Origin: Stomorhina lunata
Lineage: Eukaryota > Arthropoda > Insecta > Diptera > Rhiniidae
Direction: 5' to 3'
Length of the DNA: 64,000 nt
Assembly: GCA_933228675.1 (NCBI GenBank)
Contig: OW121740.1
Location: forward strand, 50,017,174-50,081,173
Of the stretch, positions 1 to 11,560 are shown piece after piece (position 1 is the stretch's first letter; each line of letters starts with the position of its first letter). Both the position numbers and the translations under genes were made by a program. Under the pieces are notes generated by a model that was given only the letters and a program-made list of their open reading frames with translations, ran no database searches and was not told the origin of the DNA.

Positions 1-74
1 CAATGAATTGTGTTGAAACTAGGAAAAGGTTGTGGGAGGGGGAATATAGGTAGTGTTTGTGGACATTTGATTTA

Positions 75-430
75 AACTTTCCTATATAACAACTGGTTGA
101 AAAACTTCTGCGGGAAGCAAATTCTACATACGAACTGTATGGCTAGCGTATCGTCTAACTGTAGAGTATCGTCTATCTACTGGTCAATCGACTATGAAGG
201 GATGAGCTCTAACAGATAGACGTGTATTGCGTAAGAAAGTTCATGTATGGAGAACGAGTTTCCTGATTTCGTTAGAACACATTCCAAATTAGTAACAATA
301 GAACAATAGAGTTGGATAACTTACTGTTACCGATGACCACTTTTGCTCTCTCCTGTACTCGGTCAAGAAGTTCCAAAATAAATTTTGAAGCACCGGCCCA
401 TACATGAGAGTTGTATTTCACCGGTACGCA
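75..430 (-). mobile_element. Jockey/CR1-group LINE fragment (RT C-terminal part and tail)
   Basis: The minus strand matches the 3' part of the better preserved LINE at 11072-11470: the segment for the NSHVWAGAS, LLDRVQERAKV and post-RT tail regions is recognisable despite many changes. No open frame survives. It is 5'-truncated and lies head-to-head with a second fragment of the same family just downstream on the opposite strand. Confidence 0.75.
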
Positions 431-735
431 CGTGGCTCATTGATGACAGCATATTATCCAACTCTATTGAACCATTGGAGTGTCACACTTTTCTATCGTT
501 TTTACTTTGGAATGTACCCTAAAGAAATTAGGGAACTCGTTCCCAAACTCAAATCTTCTTACGCAGTACATGTCTCAGAATAGGGTCTTTGTAAGAGCCA
601 CTCGACCGAGTGTAGGAAAGGTAGAACATGCTCGTCGTTATGTAACTCTATTGAGCCACTGGAGAGTCACAATGTTCTATCGTTTCCAGTTACTTTGGAA
701 TCCGGTCTATCGAAATCAGGGAACTTGTTCCTAAA
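431..735 (+). mobile_element. Jockey/CR1-group LINE fragment, opposite orientation
   Basis: The plus strand carries the block equivalent to 11165-11290 (CCAACTCTATTG, CATTGGAG, TTCTATCG, AATTAGGGA) and then repeats a similar block at about 640-735 (CACTGGAGAGTC, TTCTATCG, AATCAGGGAAC). It is therefore two partial copies of one short stretch, in reverse orientation to the preceding fragment. No coding capacity remains. Confidence 0.65.
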
Positions 736-1551
736 ACCCGAACTTTTTTGTCTTAAAAAAAATATTAATATTGTATTTCTAATACCCAGAACATCATTGA
801 AAAAATGTTTAATTTAATTTTGAAAAAAAAATTTGAAATATTTTTATTTTTTGTTTTTATTTATTTTTGATTTTATTTAATTTTAGGGTTAACATCATTT
901 TACAAAAGGCTTAAGTTTTACGGGAAAAGCTTTCAGAATAGAAATAAAATATTTCATGGCAATACTATTATTTGATATTTCATTACGAAGCTTTTACGTC
1001 CAAACGAAAAAAGAAAATGAACTCAATTTAGAGCTTAATCGTTAGGCTAGTATTCGATTTACTTCTAACGTATGACAGTTTTGTGAACAGGCTGTAAACC
1101 TAGGACAAAATTTTAAAACTGCCAAAATCACGTATTTGCGTTTATGAAAAAAATTTACCATATATTGATCCTTTAGAATATATAATGGATACAATTTTTG
1201 ATTGTTCACTTCGTGAATGGCAGGTCTTTATTTACACCCATCTCCAATTTTTATAGATTTTTTAAAATAATAGGTTTTTAAAAGTTCATAAAAATCGTAA
1301 AAACATCCATTTAGGTATCAAGTTTCAGTAGGGGCTCAAAGTCTACTTAATTTTATACAATTAAATGTAAAAGACCCCATCAAAAGTAATTGGAGTGATA
1401 TAAATAATGTCAATTAAAAAAGGGCTCACAGTTTGTAGCGTCCGTCATAGAAATAAAGTTTTTTTTTTTTTTTTAATTTTACTAGTGCAATTTTTCATTT
1501 TTCTCCAATTGAACTTGGTTCGTTAGGAGAATGCTTTACATAGGTTAAAAA
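736..1551. other. AT-rich intergenic stretch
   Basis: No gene is visible. The stretch has long A and T runs and one copy of a dispersed GTAGCGTCCGTCA-type motif at 1435-1450. It ends at the TA that flanks the mariner. Confidence 0.5.
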
Positions 1552-1553
1552 TA

Positions 1554-2857
1554 ATGGGTGTTTTTTTTAGAGGTATAGAACTTCGAATTGAAATAAAACA
1601 CAAGAAAATCGTTTTAATGTCCATCAATTTGGCTTTATTGGAAGGATAATTTTATGCCATTAATGTTTAAATATGATTTCGGGCATGTGGCCGCCGCGGC
1701 TGGCTCGAATAAAGCCAATTCTACAGGTTTAATTTTCAACTACTTTTTCGAGCATATGGGGCCGTATGTTGGCAATAACGCCACGAATGTTGGCTTCCAA
1801 GTCCCCTAACGTTTCTGGTTTGTTGGCGTAGACGAGCGACTTCACATATCCCCAAAGAAAATAATCCAGTGGTGTCAAATCGCACGATCTTGGTGGCCAA
1901 TTGACAGATCCATTCCGCGAAATTATGCGCTCATCGAATGTTTCCTTCAATAAATCAATTGTGACGTGCGCTGTGTGGCATGTAGCGTCGTCTTGTTGGA
2001 ACCACAACTCATCCACATTCATGCGATCCAATTGGGGAACAAAATAGTCGGTTATCATGGCTCTATACCGGTCTCCATTTATGGTAACTGACTCTCCAGC
2101 ATTATTTCGGAAGAAGTATGGCCCAATGACTCCACCAGCCCATAGAGCACACCAAACAGTAAGTTTTTGTGGATGTAATGGCGTCTCAAGGGTCTCATGT
2201 GGATTCTCTTAACTCCAAATGCGGTAATTTTGTTTGTTGACGTAGCCATTCAACCAAAAATGAGCCTCATCACTGAACAAAATTTTGCGATGAAAATCAG
2301 CATCGAGATCAATCTCATTTTCGGGACATACACCAAAATCACGACGCATTGCATGGTCTCGCGGCTTTAATTCTTGCACAAGCTGGATCTTGTAAGGTCG
2401 CAAGCCAAGATCTTTGCGCAAAATCTTCCATAAAGTTGATGGACAAAGCTCCAATTGCTGTGCACGGTGGCGAATCGATTCATTCGGGTCCTCCTCAACA
2501 CTTTGCTCTACAGCGGCAATTGTTTCTTCGGTGCGCACTGTTCGACGTCGCTGCGGATGCGTATTATCACATAGAGTAAACGTAGTGCGAAAACGATCCA
2601 TGGTTAACCGAATTAATTGCTCTGATGGACGATTATGTCGACCATAAAATGGACGGAGCTTGCGGTAAACTTCGCGAACTGAATCATTATTTTCGGAATA
2701 AATTTGCACGGTTTGCAAGCGTTGTTCTTTTGTCAACCTGTTCATGATGAAATGGCAAACCAAACTAAATATTAATCACTTGACAGCTGACAAAATGGCC
2801 GCCAGTTAAAAAAGTGATGCCAACTTAAACTTCTATACCTCAATAAAAAACACCCGA
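1554..2857 (-). mobile_element. Mariner, DD41D type, full length but inactivated (copy 1)
   Basis: The element is bounded by TA dinucleotides at 1552-1553 and 2858-2859. The roughly 28-bp terminal inverted repeats begin ATGGGTGTTTTTT at the left; the right end reads AACACCCGA. It is 1,304 bp and nearly identical to the intact copy at 34448-35740, with an internal transposase on the minus strand. Confidence 0.93.
1729..2745 (-). pseudogene. Mariner transposase with nonsense mutations
   Basis: Compared with the open copy at 34546-35628 this frame has an E-to-stop change just after the NYRIWS residues (stop near 2206) and a W-to-stop change after VVEN (near 1726). The DUF4817-like helix-turn-helix region, FSDEAHF, FQQDDATCHT and LTPLDYFLWG motifs are otherwise preserved. 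The first true ATG (MNRLTKEQ) is at 2745. Two stops in an otherwise clean sequence point to a recently dead copy rather than an ancient relic. Confidence 0.9.
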
Positions 2858-2859
2858 TA

Positions 2860-3239
2860 TATAGATGTTAATATAGCATTTTACAGAATAATATGTATAG
2901 GAGAGCGTGTAGCGTCCGCCACAGTATAAATTTTTTACAAAATAATACACTGCCCATCACAACTATAACCGCACTCCTATTAATGTAAATATTTCAGCCT
3001 TTGGCAATAAAAGGAATTAAATATTTTAGTATAAGAGAAAAAGACGAAAAAGAGAAAAAGACGAAAACTTTTATTTTGTAATAGAAATAAATTATTTATT
3101 TCAGGGACCGAAAATAACTGTTATTTTTGAATTTTTGATTAAAAAAAGCAACCGCAAGGAAATGTCGGGGAATAAAACCAAGTACCTATACCATTTTGAT
3201 AGTCTTGGACAAAATTTTCATAAAATGCGATGATTTTTA
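2860..3239. other. AT-rich intergenic stretch
   Basis: No gene is seen. It carries a second copy of the dispersed GTAGCGTCCGCCACAG motif (2909-2924) and an AAAAAGACGAAAA direct repeat (about 3038-3066). Confidence 0.4.
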
Positions 3240-3960
3240 AAAATCTGATTTTTATTTTTTAGAAAAAAAATAACAGTTATTTTTTGATTTTTATTTTTTT
3301 GAGCAAAAATAAAAGTTATTTGTTAACTTTTATTTTTTCAAGCAAAAATAACAGTTAATTTTCACTTTTATTATTTCGATCATGAATAAAAGTTATTTTT
3401 TGACTTTTATTTTTTCGAGCAAAAGTAAAAGTTATTTTTTGACTTTTATTTTTTCGAGCAGAAATAAAAGTTATTTTTTTACTTTTATTTTTTCGAGCAG
3501 AAATAAAAGTTTTTTTTGTGTTTTCAACCCTAATTATGATTGCGAAACTCAACTCCATTAATTTTTGAGCATATGCAAATTATTTTCACTGAAAAATTAC
3601 CTTTGTTTGACAAAAATTTTCAATAAATTTATCATGAATTTAAACAAAAGTAACTTTTATTTCTGCTCGAAAAAATAAAAGTCAAAAAATAACTTTTATT
3701 TCTGCTCGAAAAAAATAAAGTCAAAAAATAACTTTTATTCATGCTCGAAATAATAAAAGTCAAAAATAACTGTTATTTTTGCTCGAAAAAATAAAAGTTA
3801 AAAAATAAATTTTATTTCTGCTCGAAAAAATAAAAGTCAAAAATAACTGTTATTTTTATCGAAAAAATAAAAGTCAAAAAATAACTTTTATTTCTGCTCG
3901 AAAAAATAAAAGTCAAAAAATAACTTTTATTTTCTGACTTTTACGATAAAAGTTATAACA
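3240..3960. repeat. Palindromic tandem array A (approx. 39-40 bp unit, arms inverted)
   Basis: The left arm (about 3240-3525) tandemly repeats a unit with core TTTTTTCGAGCAGAAATAAA followed by AGTTATTTTTTGAC. The right arm (about 3648-3957) repeats the reverse complement (TTTATTTCTGCTCGAAAAAA). The spacer of about 120 bp contains non-repeat sequence. The whole array could fold into one long hairpin. Apparent small open frames here are by-products of the repeat. Confidence 0.85.
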
Positions 3961-4194
3961 GTTACGGTCCATTCATCGATGATTGCTACTTTTAGTTCGA
4001 AAACAAATTTATATTGTCTATTTTGGGCATAAACACGGCGGGCTAATTTAATTTCGTTTTGAGAAATATCGTGGTTCCTTTAGCAGATCCCTCCAATATT
4101 TTCTTAAACCATCAGGACCGCCAAGATACAATTTTTTCTCATCTAAAAAAATCGTCTAAAAGAGAAGAAGAGAAGAATTATAATACATAAAAAA

Positions 4195-4837
4195 AAACAA
4201 GTAAGAAAGTGCTATAGTCGGTCAAGCCCGACCATACGATACCCTTCACCACAAGGGTCAAAGGTGTTCTTTTTCCTGTATAAAGACAAATATTTGCTAA
4301 ATTTTGCCATCATACATACATTTTCTCAAAACTTATACATTTAAGCTGTTTCCGCCATTTGGACTTATATGAGAGCTAGGGTCAAATGTGGACCGATGAT
4401 CTCGAAATTTGGCAAATTAATTACACTTACAAAAATTATGTATGCATAAAATAAACTTAAAATTCTAATTATCTTTAGATTTACGAGCGTTTTAGTGATT
4501 TTTATCTCATTCAGTGCGTTTTTAAAGAAGAGTTTGTATGGGAGCTATGGACAAATGTGGACCGATTTCAACGAAATTTGTTACAGTGATTTTAGTTAAC
4601 ATAAGCAGTACTTGCTTTAAATTTCATGAAAAAATATTGATATTTGTGGCCAATATATCAATTCCGGGAAGTGGGACCTATGGGAGGTACCATAAATAGT
4701 GGACCGATTTTGACGAATTTCAATAGCCATGGTCTCATTATTAAAAAAAATGATATGTGCCAAATTTCATCAAATTATCTTTAGAACGGACGGACGGACG
4801 GACTGACTGACTGACATCGCTAAATCGACTCAGAAAG
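4195..4837 (-). mobile_element. mini-me/DINE-1-like repeat
   Basis: Reverse-complement counterpart of 48060-48870. The terminal block reads AACAAGTAAGAAAGTGCTAT at 4197, and a GGAC/GACT tetranucleotide run (reverse of GTCC/GTCY) at 4790-4816 adjoins the conserved CATCGCTAAATCGACTCAGA block. GTCY proto-microsatellites are a known hallmark of dipteran mini-me (DINE-1/Helentron-like) elements. It abuts a truncated mariner at about 4838. Confidence 0.75.
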
Positions 4838-5766
4838 TGCTTATCGACGTACACCTTTTCTTTCAAATAACCCCAAAGGAAAAAGTCCAACGGTGTCAAA
4901 TCACATGATCTTGGCGGCCAATTGACATCGCCATTACGTGATTTAACACGGCCATTGAATTTGTTGCTCAAAAGAGTCATTGTTTCGTTAGTTGTGTGGC
5001 AAGTGGCACCGTCCTGCTGAAACCACATATCGTCCACATCCATATCTTCCAATTCGGGCCATGAAAAGTTTGTTATCATCTCACGTTAGCGAACGCCATT
5101 CACAGAAACTGCCTGACCGGCCTCATTTTGGAAAAAATACGGCCCGATAATGCCGCCAGCTCATAAACCGCATCAAACAGTCACTCTTTGGGGGTGCATT
5201 GGTTTTTCGACAATCACTCTTGGATTCTCATTCGCTTAAATGCGGCAATTATGTTTATTGACGAATCCACTGAGGGGAAAATATGCCTCATCACTGAAGA
5301 TGATTTTCTTCGAAAGTTGATCATTCACTGTTGCCATTTCTTGCCACCATTCTGCCCATTCACGACGTTTGGAATGGTCAAGAGGCTTTAGTTCTTGAGC
5401 CAATTGCACCTTGCAAGCGTGTAAATGCAAGTCTTTGTGCATAATGTTCATCAACGACAAGCGTGAGAGGTGCAATTGTTGGGCACGACGACGAGTTGAG
5501 GTGGACGGCTCTTCAGCCACACTATCGCGAACATCAGCAATATTTTCTGCAGTACGAGCTGTACGAGCATGCACTGGTGTTCTCACATTTTCTACAGACC
5601 CGGTTTGCTCGAATTTTTCCACGATTTTTGCGATCGTACGCACATTTGGACGATCAAATTGACCAAAAAAATCACGAAGTGCACGATATGCATTTTGATT
5701 TGAACGCCCATTTTCATAATAAGTCTGGATAACTTTAACACATTGTTGGATTGTGTATCTCTCCAT
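4838..5766 (-). pseudogene. Mariner transposase, second DD41D subfamily, C-terminally truncated
   Basis: Starts at ATG 5766 (MERYTIQQC). It has a DUF4817-like N-terminal HTH region, IIFSDEAYF as first catalytic block, FQQDGATCHT, and CDLTPLDFFLWG with 41 residues between the second and third Asp, the DD41D spacing of rosa-type mariners. The reading is interrupted around 5080-5235, and the end is lost where the mini-me repeat begins in the region after VYVDKH. It is clearly different in sequence from copies 1-3, so it represents another subfamily. Confidence 0.85.
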
Positions 5767-7272
5767 GGTTCAAATTAAGTAAGTCTGAAATAGAGAAATG
5801 TCAAATAAAATTCGGAAAAAAACTTGACGTTTAGGTGTGGTTCACATTCAACATCGGCCCTTACAATTTATGTATGTAGCCGTTTTGTGAAATATTAACT
5901 TGTGCCCAAAAATCGCATTTTAACCGCGAACATGAAAAGGAAGACGATGAAATTCGGGAACAAATAAAACCATTATTTTCACTGATTAACGAATCCTTAA
6001 AAAATATGAAATATTAATTTTTTTTCTAATAAAAAACATGCAAGTAAAAACTGTATCGTCCGTCACGTAGCGTTCGCAACAGTTCGTTTTTCCATTTTTG
6101 GTGAAACTTGAAACTTTAAAATATTTTATAAAAGCTGTTTTGTCATTCTCTGATTTTCCTCTGTCTTCAATATATTTACAATTTTTTTATTACTATGACA
6201 GATTTGATGAAAATTGCAGAAACACGTGTTGAAAAAAAGTCACTTTCATTTTTTGTAGCGTCCGTCACAGCACTTTAAAAGCGAATATCTTTTTCCTTCA
6301 AAAGAAGTATGTAAATTAATAAATGCCATTCGATAGCACAATCGATAGCCTAATATTCTCTGAAATCTGTGCAAAGATATCTAGTGTAGAATGGCAATGG
6401 GATACATTTAAGTACAACAAAATCCGTATAAATGTATCGTCAGTCACGCAGGAGTTGCCCATATGTATTTTTCTGATTTGTTTGTTTTATGTTGAAATCT
6501 TATGTACTCACCAAAAAAAAATCGTCAAGGTTTTATGCTCTTATATATATTTGCCTTCCCTCTTTCGCTTATATACATTAAAAAATATGTATATACAATT
6601 TGTATAATTTCCTCATTCGTAACTGCATTTGTCATTATTAGATTATATATACTTATACATATATACATTTGTATATTTCTAATACGTAGTTATGACATCA
6701 AATGCAAAAACCATAAAAGTCGTCACATCTGTTATTTCAGTTGTCGCTTTTGACATTTACCCACTCTCGCTTACTTCCCCCTTTTTTAAAACCATTTTAG
6801 TTAATGTCAAAGTAAAATTAGTTTTTTTTGGTTTTAAGTAAATTTCGTTACGCAGTTTTTTTTTCTAAACCAAAAATGATTAATTGATTTTTAATTTACT
6901 CGGTACACTCATTGTTAAGGGCCCTTTGACCATATAAAGGGGCTGTTACTTAAACTTAAACTGATGACTCGTTAAATGATTACTGATAAAAATCTGAGTG
7001 ATATAAATAGTTTAACTTGGAGGGAGGCGAAACCCCCTTCTGGCTAACAGTAGCTGGGTCAAGCCTTTAAATATTTTAAACCTCATTGATTTAGATTTTA
7101 TTGAAGGGTTCTTTAATACATTTAATAAATTACATTTTCCCCATGATCTTTTAAGATTTATAAACTGAAAATATCATTAAGAAACAATTACACGGTTCCT
7201 CACTTATTAGTACATTTTCTTGGAATGCTTCTTATTTTTAGCAACAAAGGGATGTCATCAGCGGGTCTTGCA
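5767..7272. other. AT-rich intergenic stretch with dispersed 16-bp motif
   Basis: No gene is supported. GTATCGTCCGTCAC and GTAGCGTTCGCAACAG lie back to back at 6053-6082, GTAGCGTCCGTCACAG is at 6255-6270, and a variant is at 6434-6449. The stretch from 6540 to 6680 is ATATAC-rich. Small open frames here have no family signature. Confidence 0.4.
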
Positions 7273-8201
7273 ATGGGTGTTTTTTTTAGAGGTATAGAAC
7301 TTCGAATTGAAATAAAACACAAGAAAATCGTTTTAATGTCCATCAATTTGGCTTTATTGGAAGGATAATTTTATGGCATTAATGTTTAAATATGATTTCG
7401 GGCATGTGGCCGCCGCGGCTGGCTCGAATAAAGCCAATTCTACAGGTCCAATTTTCAACAACTTTTTCGAGCATATGGGGCCGTATGTTGGCAATAACTC
7501 CACGAATGTTGGCTTCCAAGTCCCCTAACGTTTCTGGTTTGTTGGCGTAGACGAGCGACTTCACATATCCCCAAAGAAAATAATCCAGTGGTGTCAAATC
7601 GCACGATCTTGATGGCCAATTGACCAATTTGCAATGAAAATCAGCAACGAGATCAATCTCATTTTCGGCCCATACACCAAAATCACGACGCATTGCATGG
7701 TCTCGCGGCTTCAATACTTGCACAAGCTGGATCTTGTAAGGTCGCAAGCCAAGATCTTTGCGCAAAATCTTCCATAAAGTTGATGGACAAAGCTCCAATT
7801 GCTGTGCACGGTGGCGAATCGATTCATTCGGGTCCTCTTAAACACTTTGCTCTACAGCGGCAATTGTTTCTTCGGTGCGCACTGTTCGACGTCGCTGCGG
7901 ATGCGTATTATCACATAGAGTAAACGTAGTGCGAAAACGATCCATGGTTAACCGAATTAATTGCTCTGATGGACGATTATGTCGACCATAAAATGGACGG
8001 AGCTTGCGGTAAACTTCGCGAACTGAACCATTATTTTCAAATTAAATTTGCACGATTTGCAAGCGTTGTTCTTTTGTCAACCTGTTCATGATGAAATGGC
8101 AAACCAAACTAAATATTAATCACTTGACAGCTGACAAAATGGCCGCCAGTTAAAAAAGTGATGCCAACTTAAAGTTCTATACCTCAATAAAAAACACCCG
8201 A
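7273..8201 (-). mobile_element. Mariner, internally deleted (copy 3 family)
   Basis: Same ends as the mariner at 34448 (ATGGGTGTTTTTT left, AACACCCGA right), with TA on the right and CA (mutated TA) on the left. It is 929 bp instead of 1,293. The transposase frame runs directly from the AENEIDL-ADFH region into VNWPSRSCDLTPLDYF, so about 365 bp containing the first and second catalytic Asp are missing. An additional stop interrupts the N-terminal part near 7839. Such internally deleted copies can be mobilised only in trans. Confidence 0.92.
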
Positions 8202-8763
8202 TATGAGGCAAAATATATTCGAGTTTGGTTTCAAATCAATATCAGGGCCCTATTCCACGAAACAACTTATCAACTTTTCACTTTGCACTTATCAAATTGC
8301 AATTTTTGGCAAAGTGATAACTGTTTTTGTTCCACAAAATTCTTTGCAAAACTCTCTTAGTACCAATAAAATGTTTGCTCTCTTTGCAAAGTCTTTGCGC
8401 ACTCTTGCAAAGTTTTTGCGCCCTCTTGAAAAGTGAATGTGAAAAGTGTTCCACAAAGCATTTAACCTACTTTGTATTTGAGTGTTATAACTTTTCACTT
8501 TGCGTTAAAGATTAATTGTTAAAATGAGCTGTAAGATAAAAATGAAAAAAAAAACTTGCAGTGCTACACTGTAAAGGGAGAGAAGCAAGCCTTTCCATTC
8601 CTCTCGCATGATCCATATTAATAAGGGTATCTTTTCCTTCTTAAGCATTTTCTAGATCTAATTCATCGATTTTACCGTCAGTGTCTTCAGTGGACGGCAT
8701 GTTTTCACTACTTCTTCCAATGCTACAGGCATTATTGTGTAAGATTTCCTGCAAACTCAGGCC

Positions 8764-9325
8764 TTCTTCTTCTTCTTCTTCTGTTATCCTTGACTCCCAG
8801 TGGAGCATAGGGCCTCAACCATCCTTTTATATCGAACTCTATTGCGAGATGTTAGGCATACATCATTCCATGAATAGTTTGCTGCTTGTAACTCCGCTTC
8901 AATTGACCTTCTCCACGTTCTAGCAGGTGCACCAACACGACGGCCGCTTCCTTGTGGATTCCAACGATGCGCTTGTCGAGCAATGTTGGTATTTGGCCTT
9001 CGAAGTGTGTGGCCTATCCACCGCCATTTCCGTTGACATACCTCTATAGAAGAAGGGATTTGGTTTGTAGCGTTTAGTAGATCTTCATTTCTTATGCGAT
9101 TTGGCCACCATATATTAAGGATTTGCCGCAAGAATTTGTTTGCAAAGGTTTGTAGGCGCTTATCGATGGCATTTGTGCATTTCCAAATTTCGCAGCCGTA
9201 ATACAAGATGGACTTGACATTCGAGTTATATATTCGTAACTTAGTTGTTGTTGATATTTGACGAGATTTCCAAATAGCTCGTAGAATGCCGAATGCTGAT
9301 TTTGCCTTATTTATACACAGGCCTT
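8764..9325 (-). mobile_element. Non-LTR retrotransposon 3' end (RT C-terminal domain)
   Basis: The minus-strand frame gives an RT C-terminal tail: SILYYGCEIWKCT, RLQTFANKFLRQIL, KWRWIGHTLRRP, WNPQGSGRR, ARTWRRSIEAEL. Such a tail follows the RT fingers/thumb in many arthropod APE-type LINEs; I cannot assign the clade. The 3' end has GAA repeats (TTC run at 8764-8781), and the same terminal segment recurs alone at 41109-41158. It interrupts the Harbinger transposase. Confidence 0.8.
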
Positions 9326-9339
9326 AGTCGCAGGTAATT

Positions 9340-10046
9340 TAGACACGGAAATTTTTTTTAAGAATACCGTTTGTTGCGGCAACGGTTGAAAGCCTCTTCA
9401 GCAGAGTTATGAGGATTTTGGCGTAATGGTAGTATCAACCAATTTTTCAATCCGTAAACACGATCACCCAAAACAACAGCATCCGAAAATGGTCTCCATC
9501 CATTTTCAAATCTTTGGCTTATTGCCGAATTCCGTAAAACTCTTGAATCATTGAATTGAACACTAACTGGCCAACTTGCATTTACCCCGTAAAATGTGTA
9601 GTCTAGTCCGCATATCATCATTACATTTAATGAGTGGTTGCCATGCCGGTCCACATATGCTTCGTCGTGTAATGAAGGCGCATCAATTTAAACAATTGTG
9701 CCATCCACACAACCACATACACTGGGGAATCCACCCTTCTCAAAAAACTTTTCAGCAATACCACTAACGTCATCGGGCCACCGCATTGTGTTTTTAAATA
9801 AAACGTCTATTAAAATGTCGACATTATGGATGGTTATGCAAACCATTGATTTTGCAACACCATGCATAGCTGAAACTCTATGGTACTGGAAACCATTTCC
9901 AAGCCAATGCAGGCACAGTAGCAGTTGATTTTCAGCAGTTCTAATTTGTCTTTAATTTTACTTAAAATAAAATCAACTTGGATTTTATCTAATCTTTGTA
10001 GTCCCGAAAAATTAATTCTGTCTCTATAATTTCTTCTTATAATCAC
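9340..10046 (-). pseudogene. Harbinger (HARBI1-like, DDE_Tnp_4) transposase remnant
   Basis: Reading the minus strand in mixed frames gives, in order, RINFSGLQRLDKIQVDFIL, a GCVDGTIVQIDAPS block (first catalytic Asp), DRHGNHSLNVMMICGLDYTF, NDSRVLRNSAI, then AVVLGDRVYGLKNWL (second Asp) and NSAEEAFNRC just before the expected catalytic Glu. The frame changes around 9660-9840 and the protein is cut near 9340 by the LINE fragment. A possible C-terminal piece lies at about 8560-8760. The usual HARBI1 nuclease is about 350 residues, so this is a split, inactive gene belonging to the 8246-11908 element. Confidence 0.82.
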
Positions 10047-11560
10047 TTCTTCACGATCGATCTTAACATAAATAAGTCTCCTGGGCCGGATGGCATACCA
10101 GCACTGGTCTTGAAGCAGTGCTCTTCGACGTTAGCTCGTCCATTAGCCAACCTTTTTAGCACCTTATACCATGCCGGTGAGTTTCGAATGTGTTGGAAGG
10201 TTGCTAATGTAACGCCAATCCCCAAAAAAGGTGAAGCTAGCAATCCCGAAAATTACCGCCCAATAGCAATTTGTTCCGCACTTTCCAAAGTGATGGAAAG
10301 TATGGTAAACTATCATCTAGTCAAATATTTGGAGTCTAATAACCTACTAAACGACCGGCAGTGTGGATTTCGTAGGGACCGCTCTACGGGTGATGTATTA
10401 GCCTTTTTATCAGAAAAATGGTGCCGTTCTATTCAACGTTTTGGCGAAAGTAAAGTTATAGCTCTTGATATTTCTAAGGCGCTTGATAGAGTGTGGCATG
10501 GAGCGCTTCTATCAAAACTTATTGCTTTTGGTGTAGGTAACAATTTCTATCGGTTTATATCGAGCTTTCTCAGAGATCGCACTATAAGAGTTGTTATAGA
10601 TGGGATATCGTCCGACGAGTTCAAGATTAATTCGGGGGTACCACAAGGCTCCGTTCTTTCTCCTACTCTACATCTGTCATTCGTATTCATTCAACTATAG
10701 GCCTAGCATGTTGGAGATCAATTCCAAGAGGCAAACCATGAGTGATACGCTAAACTCCGACCTTTCTACAATATTCAATTGGGGTCGTTCTAACAGGGTC
10801 GATTTCAACGCTCGAAAGTCCCAATGTTGTGTATTAACAGACAAACGCGTTATGAACAATGTTGCATCATCTGTAATTATGGGTGGTAAAATATTGAGGA
10901 ATCAGAAACTCTTGATGTTCTAGGCATGAAAATTCAGTGTGATGTCCGTTGGACTAATCACGTTTTTCAAGTGTCGAAAGAAGCATTCAAGTGTCTCGGC
11001 TTTCTAAAGCGGTGTATGACATACTTAACTCCAACTAATCTCCTTAACATACCACTTATATCCGACCGAAAATGGAATACAACTCTCATGTATGGGCCGG
11101 TGCTTCAAAGTCTATTTTGGAGCTTCTCGACCGTGTACAAGAGAGGGCGAAGGTGCTTACCGGTGACAGTAGGGTAGCCAACTCTATTGCCTCATTGGAG
11201 CATCGTCGTAATGTGGGTTGCGTTTCACTGTTCTATCGCTACTACAATGGCATGTGCTCAAATGAAATTAGGGATCTTGTTCCAGAAATCCGTACATTTC
11301 TTCGTAGCACACGCAACTCAACAAGGGCTCATCCATTTGTAGTCGATTTTCCAGTGGATCGCACGACGCACTATAGAGAAAACTCGTTTTTTAGCCGCAC
11401 AGCACGAATGTGGCATAAACTTACTGCATCAGTCTTCTCCTCTAATTATGATATCCAAGATTCAAATCGAATATCCACAAACATATTCCATCACATTGCA
11501 TATGCATACGTAAGGGTCATCTCCTGAGCGTTGGTCCAATATAAAAAAAAAAAAAAAAAA
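10047..11560 (+). mobile_element. Jockey/CR1-group LINE, 5'-truncated, with poly-A tail
   Basis: Encodes the reverse transcriptase from KSPGPDGIPALVL through WKVANVTPIPKKG, NYRPIAICSALSK, QCGFRRDRST, VIALDISKALDRVWH and INSGVPQGSVLSP. The catalytic YADD/FADD block expected soon after is absent: the frame runs from GSVLSPTL to a stop at about 10700 and resumes with thumb-region sequence (DLSTIFNWG), implying an internal deletion. Two further frame changes precede the C-terminal part (NSHVWAGAS to MWHKLTASVF, to about 11527). A pure A run at 11542-11559 marks the retrotransposition tail. Confidence 0.88.

Noticed and set aside
6323..6753. Two hydrophobic open frames as small membrane proteins
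   Set aside because: They sit in ATATAC-rich DNA, overlap in different frames and show only Ile/Tyr bias expected from AT-rich sequence.
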